A DNA stretch of 6,137 nucleotides from Oscillospiraceae bacterium (GCA_017396055.1 JAFQND010000334.1:1-6137), one strand, 5' to 3'. Positions 1-5,878 are shown, counted from the first letter of the stretch. Translations and numbers: made by a program. Notes: a model not told the origin generated them from the sequence alone.

Positions 1-1169
1 ATCAGGTCGCCGGTCAGGCTGTGGAAACCATTTTAAAAGACGCGGGTTTCCAGGTAATACTCCGTAAGATCCTCAGAGACGGCGATGTGGATCCCGACGA
101 GCGTTCTGTCGGCGAAGTGCTTCTCTCCATCCAGCCGGAAACCGAATTTCTGATCAGCGTGGGTTCCGGTTCTCTGACGGACATCACCAGAGTTAATTCC
201 GTCCGCACCGGTCTTCCCTTCGTCAGCGTCGGCACCGCCCCCTCCATGGACGGCTATACTTCCGTGGTGGCGCCTCTGCTGCTGCGCGGACTGAAGATCC
301 ACCGCACAGGTTTCTGCCCGGAGATCATTGTATGCGACCTTGATATTCTGCGTACCGCTCCCCTGCCCATGGTAGCGTGGGGTGTAGGCGATGTGCTGGG
401 CAAATATATCGCAAAAGCAGACTGGAAGCTTGGAAATATCATCAACGACGAGCCCTATTGTGACGTCTGCGGCGAGATCGTCACAGACGCTGTGAACAAA
501 CTGGTGGACAACGCCGAAGAGATCGCAAACAGAACCGAAAAAGGCATGCGTATTCTTATCGAAGCGCTGCTTCTGGCCGGTGTGACCATCATGATCGTCG
601 GACATACCCGCGCTGTTGCCTCCGTGGAGCACAATATTGCCCACTACTGGGATATGATCCAGCTGACCAGGGGGAACAAGCCGCCCCATCACGGTTCCTC
701 TGTAGGCGTAGCCACCCTTCTCGTATGGCCTGTATTCCAGCGTTTTGCTTCGGAAGACCTGTCCGGACTGGATCTGGAATCTATCAAGGCACACCGCATA
801 AGCCGGGAAGAGCGGACAGAATGGATGCTTAAGACCTACGGCGAAGAAAGCGGCACCACCATCATGGAAGAAAACCCTGAAGATTTTCTCACCTGGGAAG
901 AACAGGAACGCCGTATCCGCCGAGCACAGGAGCGCTTTGACGATATCAAGGCTGTGATCGACGAACTGCCGGACTATGAACGGATCCTGCAGGCGATGAA
1001 GGTGCTGAATGCCCATCTGACTCCCGAAGAAGAGGGTATCGACAACGAGCTGCTCAACGTTTCCATGCACTGCGCCAAAGACTACCGCACCCGCTATACC
1101 CTGTTCAAGCTGATCGATGAATGCGGCCTGACCGATAAATATCTGGCAGATTACCCGCTTGCCGACTGA
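1..1169 (+). CDS. sn-glycerol-1-phosphate dehydrogenase (AraM/EgsA family), 5' end missing
   Basis: Iron-containing-alcohol-dehydrogenase superfamily protein of the AraM/EgsA type. These enzymes use NAD(P)H to reduce dihydroxyacetone phosphate to sn-glycerol-1-phosphate in the cytoplasm. The frame is open from base 3 and the window edge cuts the gene; the GTG at 21 is probably an internal Val, because upstream codons (Q-V-A-G-Q-A) read on smoothly and homologues are longer at the N-terminus. Counting that Val as residue 1, I see the nucleotide-binding motif GSGSLTDITR (48-57), the substrate-loop motif GTAPSMDGYTS (71-81), and the three expected metal ligands: Asp124 in GVGDVLGKY, His204 in SVEHNIAH and His223 or 224 in PPHHGSS. 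The visible 388 residues suggest some 40 are missing. It ends at TGA 1167-1169, just before a strong terminator. The family call is firm. The exact substrate is inferred; bacterial members are also described near arabinose genes. Confidence 0.9.
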   Translation, partial: QVAGQAVETILKDAGFQVILRKILRDGDVDPDERSVGEVLLSIQPETEFLISVGSGSLTDITRVNSVRTGLPFVSVGTAPSMDGYTSVVAPLLLRGLKIHRTGFCPEIIVCDLDILRTAPLPMVAWGVGDVLGKYIAKADWKLGNIINDEPYCDVCGEIVTDAVNKLVDNAEEIANRTEKGMRILIEALLLAGVTIMIVGHTRAVASVEHNIAHYWDMIQLTRGNKPPHHGSSVGVATLLVWPVFQRFASEDLSGLDLESIKAHRISREERTEWMLKTYGEESGTTIMEENPEDFLTWEEQERRIRRAQERFDDIKAVIDELPDYERILQAMKVLNAHLTPEEEGIDNELLNVSMHCAKDYRTRYTLFKLIDECGLTDKYLADYPLAD

Positions 1170-1183
1170 TTTGATAAACAATG

Positions 1184-1214
1184 AAAACCGCCGTCCAATC
1201 AAGACGGCGGTTTT
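1184..1214. terminator. Bidirectional rho-independent terminator between convergent genes
   Basis: A perfect 12-bp stem (1184-1195 with 1203-1214) has a 7-nt loop (1196-1202). The core is ACCGCCGTC/GACGGCGGT, flanked by A-tract and T-tract on both sides. On the plus strand it sits 14 nt past the dehydrogenase stop and ends in a T run (1211-1215). On the minus strand it lies downstream of the isomerase-like gene and gives TTTT followed by a T-rich stretch, so it can end transcription from both sides. Confidence 0.9.
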
Positions 1215-1230
1215 TCGTTTCATTTTCCTG

Positions 1231-1284
1231 TCAAAAGCCGAATTTTTCCATCATCCGGACATACTCCGGGAAAGCTTCTTCCGG
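1231..1284 (-). other. In-frame continuation of the isomerase C-terminus behind the TAA stop
   Basis: Reading on past the TAA at 1285-1287 in the same frame gives PEEAFPEYVRMMEKFGF and then TGA at 1231-1233. This matches the kind of C-terminal helix that normally follows the E-W-E-K-x-W-H motif in this family (inferred from memory of the family, not from a search). A single G-to-T change in a GAA (Glu) codon would explain the TAA. The segment ends 16 nt before the shared terminator, as the original 3' end of the gene would. Confidence 0.7.
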
Positions 1285-2031
1285 TTAGGGCAGCTCATTG
1301 TGCCAGACTTTCTCCCACTCAAAGGAGAACCATCCGTCGTACCCGTCCGCCAGCATCATCCGCACGATCTCTTCGAGAGGCAGATCTCCCCTGCCCGGCA
1401 GACAGAGCACCCGCTTGCCATCTTCGGAATAGCTATCTTTCAGATGCACATGACGGATCCAGGGCTTAATGGCGGCGTACAGCTGCCTGTGGGTACAGCC
1501 CGAAATATGCTCCACATCCCAGATCATGCCGAACTCGGGACGGTCCACCTCCTCAGCCACTGTGACCAGCCGCTCAGGCGTGACCAGATCGCCATGCACC
1601 TCCAGCAATACCTGTACACCTTTCCCCTCCGCATAAAGGCAGAGTTCGCGGATACCGCCGGCAATGCGGGAAAGCGATTCCTCCTCGGAATACTCCGCCG
1701 GCAGAGAGTTGCCGAACACGCGGATATACCGTATATCCATGTCAGAGGCGATATCGATGGCCTCTCTTCCCTCACAGAGCGCATCCTCCAGCTTTTCCGG
1801 ATCGTGGAAAGAACAGGAGGTATCCAGCGAACAGAAGGATATTCCCGCTTCGGCGAGGATCTGTTTTGTACCAACACGGTTTTGCGGCTGCAGTTCGGAG
1901 AGTTTTCCCAGTTCGAGGCAGCCTTCAAGGCCTCTCAGTTCCACAGCGCCGTAACCCATCCGTACGGCTTCCGATACGACCTTTTCAAAACTCCATCCGG
2001 GGCATCCCAGAGTCGAAAAAGCGAGTTTCAT
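1285..2031 (-). CDS. TIM-barrel sugar-phosphate isomerase/epimerase-like protein, C-terminus cut by an in-frame TAA
   Basis: 248-residue protein of the xylose-isomerase-like TIM-barrel family (AP-endonuclease 2 fold). Members isomerise or epimerise sugars and related metabolites using a divalent metal. The likely metal and catalytic residues are present: Glu144 in LLEVHGD, Asp172 in IWDVEH, His196 in RHVHLKDS and Glu238 in FSFEWEK, with the characteristic PGRGD turn at 212-216. The start is well supported: GGAGG at 2039-2043 lies 7 nt before the ATG, and the ATG overlaps the stop of the C-N hydrolase by 4 nt (ATGA), implying translational coupling. The end is odd. The TAA at 1285-1287 falls inside what looks like the conserved C-terminal stretch (WHNELP, then PEEAFPEYV in the same frame), so about 18 residues are lost. 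All catalytic residues lie before the stop, so the protein may still work. Substrate unknown. Confidence 0.85.
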   Translation of the reverse strand: MKLAFSTLGCPGWSFEKVVSEAVRMGYGAVELRGLEGCLELGKLSELQPQNRVGTKQILAEAGISFCSLDTSCSFHDPEKLEDALCEGREAIDIASDMDIRYIRVFGNSLPAEYSEEESLSRIAGGIRELCLYAEGKGVQVLLEVHGDLVTPERLVTVAEEVDRPEFGMIWDVEHISGCTHRQLYAAIKPWIRHVHLKDSYSEDGKRVLCLPGRGDLPLEEIVRMMLADGYDGWFSFEWEKVWHNELP

Positions 2032-2939
2032 TTCTTTTCCTCCAGATATTCTTCCTTTGTCAGGATATGGGGCGGGTTGCCGTAAAAAATCTCGTCCCAG
2101 CTTTTAGGATCGGCGGTTTCTTCCAGAAGTCCTCCATAGGCCGCGGGATACCGGCATCTTGCCAGATAATCCCGAATATTCTCGGTATGTTCAAGAGAAC
2201 CGGTGGTATGGGTGTCGACTGCCTTGCCCATCTCGATCTCGACAACAGCAAAGCTGGGCTGCAGTTCAAGGCGGGCGATCACATTGCCGCAGGGGTCGAC
2301 CATGCCGGTATAAACCACTCCGGGCCGGTTATCGATCTGGCTGCAGGCGATATACATGCTGTTGTCCACCGCACGGGCACGCATCTTCAGCTCCCACTGA
2401 GGGATCAGGGTATCGCCGTAAAGAGGATACAGTACAAGTTCTGCACCTCTGTTTCCCAGTATCCTCGCGGACTCGGGATAGTAATTGTCAAAACAGATCA
2501 TGATGCCGACTCTGCCGAAATCCAGATCGAAAACGGGAAAATCATCGCCGTGGGCAATTCCCCGCTCCAGCTCGGCATGGGTCAGATGGACCTTACGGAA
2601 ACGGCCGGTTTCTCTGCCCTCCCGGTCGAGGATGTAGGAACAGTTATAGATCTTTTCGCCCGAGACTTCATAATCCCACGGCACCACATAAGCGTGATAT
2701 TTCCGGGCGAGACCGGCACAGCGTTCTTTCCATTCTTCGAATTTTCTGTTCAGCTCATCGGGCCGGAAGATGATCTGTCTGTCTGGAACATGCTGATAAG
2801 CCTCAGGGAAAAAGACAAGCTCTGCCCCCGCTTTCAGGCAGTTTTCTGCCATTTCATAAAGGGTATCCAGCCGTTTTGCATAGTCATCTTCCGGACGCTG
2901 CTGCACCTGGATCAGACCGATCTTTACTCTTCTAGACAT
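2028..2939 (-). CDS. Carbon-nitrogen hydrolase (nitrilase superfamily amidase)
   Basis: 303-residue cytoplasmic amidohydrolase of the nitrilase superfamily, which hydrolyses non-peptide C-N bonds such as amides or carbamoyl groups through a Cys thioester. The Glu-Lys-Cys triad is visible: Glu46 in VFFPEAY, Lys116 in FRKVHL and Cys149 in IMICFDNYYPE; Glu123 or Glu125 could be the second structural Glu. Length is normal, and the C-terminal tail after about residue 255 is the least familiar part. The start is supported by AGAGGTG (2947-2953) 7 nt before the ATG, and this site overlaps the stop of the upstream regulator gene (gap of 6 nt). The gene's own TGA overlaps the isomerase ATG. The context (regulator, amidase, isomerase) suggests a small catabolic or salvage unit for an amide- or amine-bearing sugar-like compound, but this is inference. 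The sequence does not let me separate N-carbamoylputrescine amidase, omega-amidase or another subfamily. Confidence 0.88.
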   Translation of the reverse strand: MSRRVKIGLIQVQQRPEDDYAKRLDTLYEMAENCLKAGAELVFFPEAYQHVPDRQIIFRPDELNRKFEEWKERCAGLARKYHAYVVPWDYEVSGEKIYNCSYILDREGRETGRFRKVHLTHAELERGIAHGDDFPVFDLDFGRVGIMICFDNYYPESARILGNRGAELVLYPLYGDTLIPQWELKMRARAVDNSMYIACSQIDNRPGVVYTGMVDPCGNVIARLELQPSFAVVEIEMGKAVDTHTTGSLEHTENIRDYLARCRYPAAYGGLLEETADPKSWDEIFYGNPPHILTKEEYLEEKK

Positions 2940-2945
2940 TCCGGT

Positions 2946-3434
2946 TCACCTCTTTTTATTGGGACACTGCCCCAAACCCTGCTGAAAACTGACATAGCGG
3001 TCATATCCTTCGGCACACTCCTCTTCCGAAAGACCTGTTTCCTGCACCAGATATGCAACGGCTTCTTCTCTGCTCCCGAACCGGGACAGGATCACTTCTG
3101 CCTCCGACATTCTCAGCAGAGCGTTCCGGAATTCCCCATAACTGATGCCGCAGTCGGCGCGATAGAGCCTGCTGATCAGCAGCTCCGCAAGACGATCTTT
3201 CGCTTCATTTTCAAGATCAGTGTCCGATTTTTCTCCAGCGAGCAGTTCGTCAGCTGTAATACCCAATATTTCGCACAAAGAGCTGTATTCAGACGGATCG
3301 GGAAGTCCGCGTCCGGTCTCCCATTTGGAAACAGCCTTGCCGGTAATACCCAGCTGCGCAGCCAGCTGTTCCTGTGTGAATCCCTTTTCTCTTCGGCACA
3401 CTGCAATGAATTTTCCGATTTTTCCCTGATCCAT
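2946..3434 (-). CDS. XRE-family helix-turn-helix transcriptional regulator
   Basis: 162-residue DNA-binding protein. Residues about 4-60 form an HTH_3/XRE domain: KIGKFIAVCRREKGFTQEQL, then the recognition segment ITGKAVSKWETGRGLPD and the closing LCEILGITADELLAGE. The remaining 100 residues are acidic and probably helical; I recognise no ligand or enzymatic domain there. I start at the ATG at 3432-3434 (MDQGKIG) rather than the one 9 nt upstream (3441-3443). AGAGGAG (3444-3450) directly abuts the upstream ATG but lies 9 nt before the chosen one, and family members commonly begin near MDQ. It is first in a tight minus-strand unit with the C-N hydrolase and isomerase genes, so it probably controls them and itself. 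The effector is unknown. Confidence 0.88.
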   Translation of the reverse strand: MDQGKIGKFIAVCRREKGFTQEQLAAQLGITGKAVSKWETGRGLPDPSEYSSLCEILGITADELLAGEKSDTDLENEAKDRLAELLISRLYRADCGISYGEFRNALLRMSEAEVILSRFGSREEAVAYLVQETGLSEEECAEGYDRYVSFQQGLGQCPNKKR

Positions 3435-3443
3435 CCTGCACAT

Positions 3444-3450
3444 CTCCTCT
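3444..3450 (-). promoter_or_regulatory. Ribosome binding site deciding the regulator start
   Basis: AGAGGAG on the minus strand. It touches the upstream ATG (3443), leaving no spacer, but is 9 nt from the ATG at 3434. This favours the shorter regulator protein. Confidence 0.65.
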
Positions 3451-3457
3451 CAGTGAC

Positions 3458-3463
3458 AGTATA
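3458..3463 (-). promoter_or_regulatory. Possible -10 box for the regulator operon
   Basis: TATACT (5 of 6 to consensus) on the minus strand would place the RNA start near 3451, giving a leader of about 17 nt. At 17-nt spacing the -35 position (3481-3486) reads TGTAAC, a poor match. The adjacent ACTGTCACTG holds a short direct ACTG repeat that could be part of an operator. This is a weak candidate. Confidence 0.3.
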
Positions 3464-3617
3464 AACCATCAGGCGGCCCGGTTACACCCACCGGGAGTAG
3501 AATCCGGACCAGAAATCGGTCTATTCCTGACCGTACATTACAGAATCGCACTCACGCGCGAGAACGGTGTCCGCCTTGGCGGCGCGGCCGCCAGTTTAGC
3601 CGCGAACCGTTCTTGCA

Positions 3618-3642
3618 AAGAATAGGGCTCCGCCTTATTCTT
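3618..3642 (-). terminator. Hairpin spanning the dehydrogenase stop codon, possible weak terminator
   Basis: AAGAATA (3618-3624) pairs with TATTCTT (3636-3642) and GGC (3626-3628) with GCC (3632-3634), with a 3-nt loop; one internal position is mismatched in minus-strand RNA. The minus-strand 3' arm ends UAUUCUUU, only partly U-rich. The hairpin contains the TAA stop (3635-3637). It may stabilise the 3' end of the first operon or attenuate read-through into the regulator operon. Confidence 0.35.
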
Positions 3643-4630
3643 GGGTCATAAGCCGGTACTGTCCAAGAGAAACGGTCAGCTGCAGCTCCTCGCCTTTCAG
3701 GAACCGCTCAATATCATCGACGATGGCATCAGCCATGGGCCAGTTGACCGCCGCCGCCAGGTGGGGCTGCAGGATGGTGTTGGCCGGACAGGCGATCAGC
3801 TCCTCGGGGACATGGCCGGGGCCCTCTTCCTCAAAGACATCGAGGATCGCAAAGATCCGGCCGCTCTGTACCTCGGGAATCAGGGCTTTGGTATCGATCA
3901 GCGAGCCGCGGGCAGTATTCATCAGAAACGCGCCGTCAGGCATCATGGCGAGCCGCTCGGCGTTGATCATATGATAGGTCTCGGGGGTCTGTGCGGCATG
4001 GATTGAAACGATCGGCCGGCTCATGACCTCCTCCAGCGAAGCGGTATGGGCGAAGTCCCAACGGTCAAGACCGTTTTCAGGCAGATAGGGGTCATAGACC
4101 GCCACATCACAGCCGAAAGGACGGAGCAGGTCGAGGAATTCCCTTGCGGCGGCACCACAGCCAACAAAACCGATCTTTGCGCCAAAGAGATTTTTCTGCT
4201 CACCGGCCAGGCGTACCCACTGATTCTCTCTTGCCAGAACATCGTGCTGAGGCAGCAGCCGCAGTCCCGCCAGCAGATAGCAAAGCGCGCCCTCTGCCAC
4301 ATATTTCGCCATGATGGGGTTGGCGCTGAGAACAGGAATCCCTTTTTCGTAAAATGCCTCGCTGGCAATATGGGCGACGGTGCCGGCTGCATGGGCCAGC
4401 AGCTTCAGCTTCGGCGCTTTTTCCAGAAGCTCGGCATCCACCTGCGGGGTGCCCCAATGGCTCACGAGAATATCGGTATCTTTCAGCGCTTCGGCCAGCT
4501 CATCACGGGTCATGGTGCGGGTATGGGGCCAGTATTCCACTTCGCCCAGCTTTTCCAGACGGTCCAGCACATGACGGGGAAAATATCGGTCAAAAGCGTC
4601 AAATTTTCTTGCGGCTACGTAAATTTTCAT
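3635..4630 (-). CDS. D-isomer-specific 2-hydroxyacid dehydrogenase, NAD-binding
   Basis: 331-residue cytoplasmic oxidoreductase that interconverts a 2-keto acid and a D-2-hydroxy acid (relatives act on 3-phosphoglycerate, hydroxypyruvate/glycerate or lactate). Numbered from the third ATG, the Arg-Glu-His catalytic set is present: Arg241 in NTARGSLID, Glu269 in DVFEEEG and His290 in QPHLAAA. The Rossmann loop reads VGCGAAAREF (156-165), so the usual third glycine of GxGxxG is Ala. Asp180 (VYDPY) follows strand beta-2 and favours NAD over NADP. Three consecutive ATGs (4636, 4633, 4630) are possible starts. AAAGGA (4639-4644) lies 2, 5 and 8 nt before them, so I favour the third, without certainty. 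If the first is used, the gene overlaps the phosphatase stop by 4 nt. Third gene of the phosphatase operon. Substrate unknown. Confidence 0.87.
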   Translation of the reverse strand: MKIYVAARKFDAFDRYFPRHVLDRLEKLGEVEYWPHTRTMTRDELAEALKDTDILVSHWGTPQVDAELLEKAPKLKLLAHAAGTVAHIASEAFYEKGIPVLSANPIMAKYVAEGALCYLLAGLRLLPQHDVLARENQWVRLAGEQKNLFGAKIGFVGCGAAAREFLDLLRPFGCDVAVYDPYLPENGLDRWDFAHTASLEEVMSRPIVSIHAAQTPETYHMINAERLAMMPDGAFLMNTARGSLIDTKALIPEVQSGRIFAILDVFEEEGPGHVPEELIACPANTILQPHLAAAVNWPMADAIVDDIERFLKGEELQLTVSLGQYRLMTQE

Positions 4631-4632
4631 CA

Positions 4633-5085
4633 TCATGTTCCTTTCTCTGTAAGGTACTGCAGAAGTCCCCGGCAGCCGTCATTGACATCCCGCCAGGCTA
4701 TCCCGAAATCGCCGGTATACCAGGGGTCGGCCACATCTCCGGGACGGTCGGTGTAATCCATCAGAAGGCTCATCTTTCCTTCCGGATCGCCGCCGCAGAT
4801 ACGCTGCATATTCCGCAAGTTAGAGCGGTCCATGCCGATCAGCAGATTATATTTTTCATAGTCAGCACGGGTCAGCTGACGGGCAAATTTACCGCTGCAG
4901 TCGATGCCATGCCGGGCCATGACCTGTCTTGCAGGAGGATAAACAGGATTTCCGTGCTCCTCGTCACTGGTAGCGGCGGAAGCAATCTCATAGTCTAGTC
5001 CCGCCTCGCGCACCATCTTTTTCAGAACAAACTCTGCCATGGGGCTCCGGCAGATGTTTCCCAGACAGACAAAAAGGATCTTCAT
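4633..5085 (-). CDS. Low-molecular-weight protein-tyrosine-phosphatase family protein
   Basis: 150-residue cytoplasmic phosphatase that dephosphorylates phosphotyrosine, or possibly a small phosphometabolite, through a phosphocysteine. The signature C-L-G-N-I-C-R-S sits at residues 7-14 (nucleophile Cys7, phosphate-binding Arg13), and the general acid Asp120 is in the DPWY motif (120-123). Length is typical for the family. The start is supported by GAGGAG at 5093-5098, 7 nt upstream, which overlaps the stop of the histidine phosphatase gene (gap of 11 nt). In this frame the gene ends in three tandem TGA codons interleaved with the three ATGs of the dehydrogenase, so the two are probably translationally coupled. 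The pairing with a histidine phosphatase and a dehydrogenase gives no clear substrate. Roles in exopolysaccharide tyrosine-kinase systems are known for the family, but no kinase gene is visible here. Confidence 0.93.
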   Translation of the reverse strand: MKILFVCLGNICRSPMAEFVLKKMVREAGLDYEIASAATSDEEHGNPVYPPARQVMARHGIDCSGKFARQLTRADYEKYNLLIGMDRSNLRNMQRICGGDPEGKMSLLMDYTDRPGDVADPWYTGDFGIAWRDVNDGCRGLLQYLTEKGT

Positions 5086-5099
5086 ATGGTATCTCCTCA
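5086..5099 (-). promoter_or_regulatory. Ribosome binding site overlapping the preceding stop codon
   Basis: TGAGGAGAT on the minus strand combines the histidine phosphatase stop (TGA, 5097-5099) with the GAGGAG Shine-Dalgarno of the tyrosine-phosphatase gene, 7 nt before its ATG. Ribosomes ending on the first gene would be placed to restart on the second. Confidence 0.75.
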
Positions 5100-5288
5100 G
5101 AAATACAGCTGGTTGTTGTATTTGGTGGGCAGTCCCTCACGGTAGAGATGCGAATCGTTGGAAAGAGTCAGCACCCTCGGGATCACGATACCGCCCTCAT
5201 CCTTGAATTCGATGACCGTCATGCCGGTGTGGCTCATGTCAAAATGCATGCAGAACTGCGGATAAGGGATATCCAGAAGACAGCTCAG
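5097..5288 (-). repeat. Tandem duplication, downstream unit (mate at 5943-6137)
   Basis: The 3' end of the complete histidine phosphatase gene repeats in direct orientation at 5943-6137, with one 3-nt length difference. The last 29 nt of the visible overlap (5260-5288 against 6109-6137) are identical, while the 3'-most part, near the stop codons, has diverged. The intergenic sequences are not visibly repeated. This indicates gene duplication, not a mobile repeat. Confidence 0.85.
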
Positions 5289-5816
5289 AAACGACATGCC
5301 GAAACCGTGATGGGCAAAAAGTGCCACCCGCTCTTCGGTGGGAGCGACCGGTTTATAGGCACCGGTGCCGGGAATATGCTCATAACCCAGCGAAGCGAGG
5401 AACTCGTCCGATTCCACCCTGCATCGCTCGATGCCTTTCTTGAACTCGTATTCTGCAAAAGCGGGGTGCTCATACCATTTTTCCTTCAGCGCCAGCACTT
5501 CGGGAGAAACAAACAGTTTTCTGACGCTGGGAACTGCAAATGCCCATGTTTTTCCGCTGTTGTCGTCTCTCATGGCGGAGAGAAATTCCCACGCCCGGTC
5601 TTCATGAGCAAAATCCACCTCGGTCTTTTCGATCTTCATGATCTCACAGGTGGGGTCAGAGGTCATCGATGCACGGGTGGAAGAGGAGGCATAGACCTTG
5701 TCGATACCGTAAAGGCAAAGCCGCTTGGCAACTGCCTCAGCCTGTCTTTTTCCCAAAGGGGTCAGCGAATCGGGGCGGTAGATGGGGTCACCGTGCCGGA
5801 TATAGAAAAGAAGCAT
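5097..5816 (-). CDS. Histidine phosphatase family protein (phosphoglycerate-mutase-like), complete copy
   Basis: 239-residue cytoplasmic enzyme of the histidine phosphatase superfamily, whose members transfer or hydrolyse phosphate through a phosphohistidine. Seen here: the N-terminal RHG motif in FYIRHGDP (Arg7, nucleophile His8), Arg48 in SSSTRASMTSDP, a candidate acid in HEDRAWEF (71-78), and the second catalytic His in FAHHGFG (169-170). The region 85-160 between these halves is longer than in compact phosphatases and probably forms a substrate cap. I start at ATG 5816 because a perfect GGAGG (5824-5828) lies 7 nt upstream; the longer frame would need a TTG with no such site and overlaps the leader. 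First gene of an operon with its own promoter at 5850-5878. A close paralogue lies immediately upstream. The call is firm to family level; mutase versus phosphatase cannot be decided here. Confidence 0.9.
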   Translation of the reverse strand: MLLFYIRHGDPIYRPDSLTPLGKRQAEAVAKRLCLYGIDKVYASSSTRASMTSDPTCEIMKIEKTEVDFAHEDRAWEFLSAMRDDNSGKTWAFAVPSVRKLFVSPEVLALKEKWYEHPAFAEYEFKKGIERCRVESDEFLASLGYEHIPGTGAYKPVAPTEERVALFAHHGFGMSFLSCLLDIPYPQFCMHFDMSHTGMTVIEFKDEGGIVIPRVLTLSNDSHLYREGLPTKYNNQLYF

Positions 5817-5823
5817 AACAAAA

Positions 5824-5828
5824 CCTCC
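5824..5828 (-). promoter_or_regulatory. Ribosome binding site of the complete histidine phosphatase
   Basis: GGAGG on the minus strand, 7 nt before the ATG at 5816. It fixes the start at MLLFYIRHG and argues against the longer frame. Confidence 0.85.
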
Positions 5829-5849
5829 GTTTTTCGTTATCTCACGCAA

Positions 5850-5878
5850 ATTATAACACGCTCCGCGTACAGATGCAA
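5850..5878 (-). promoter_or_regulatory. Extended -10 sigma-A-type promoter of the phosphatase operon
   Basis: On the minus strand, a perfect TATAAT (5850-5855) is preceded by TG one base upstream (TGTTATAAT), an extended -10. At 17-nt spacing the -35 position (5873-5878) reads TTGCAT, which keeps the key TTG. Transcription would start near 5843, giving a leader of about 27 nt with the GGAGG site. The promoter lies between the upstream copy's terminator and the complete copy. Confidence 0.75.

Larger units (their letters stand above)
3435..3634. other. Gene-free intergenic region rich in inverted repeats
   Basis: This 200-nt stretch separates the dehydrogenase from the regulator, and I see no convincing ORF in it. 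Visible inverted repeats are: 3477-3482 with 3490-3495 (CCCGGT/ACCGGG, 7-nt loop); 3517-3521 with 3529-3533 (CGGTC/GACCG, 7-nt loop); 3561-3568 with 3606-3613 (AGAACGGT/ACCGTTCT, extendable to 3558-3616 with one G-T pair), enclosing 3577-3583 with 3587-3593 (TGGCGGC/GCCGCCA). A further hairpin lies over the dehydrogenase stop codon. There is no clear U-tract terminator on either strand. It could be a palindromic intergenic repeat, a structured intercistronic RNA, or a regulator-binding region. Confidence 0.55.

Noticed and set aside
21..23. GTG as the true start of the glycerol-1-phosphate dehydrogenase
   Set aside because: The frame stays open to the window edge, upstream codons fit the protein, the family is longer at the N-terminus, and no Shine-Dalgarno precedes the GTG.
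33..1223. Long minus-strand open frame (396 codons) opposite the dehydrogenase gene
   Set aside because: It has no recognisable motifs, no ribosome binding site was evident, and it lies fully antisense to a gene with intact family motifs; it is a shadow of codon bias.
1285..1287. TAA reassigned as a sense codon in this organism
   Set aside because: The dehydrogenase ends in TAA at 3635-3637 with no recognisable family sequence beyond it, so one interrupted gene is better explained by mutation, error or local read-through.
1866..3464. Long plus-strand open frame (532 codons) opposite the isomerase, C-N hydrolase and regulator genes
   Set aside because: It runs across three real minus-strand genes and their junctions, is low in motif content and looks like reverse-complement translation. 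The minus-strand genes have catalytic residues and good ribosome binding sites.
3558..3616. Large inverted repeat as a rho-independent terminator
   Set aside because: Neither strand has a T-run after the stem, and the arms are interrupted by long unpaired segments.
5817..5849. N-terminal extension of the histidine phosphatase from a TTG at 5849
   Set aside because: The extension covers the leader and the GGAGG site and would start close to the predicted RNA start; the ATG at 5816 has ideal spacing and begins right before the conserved strand.
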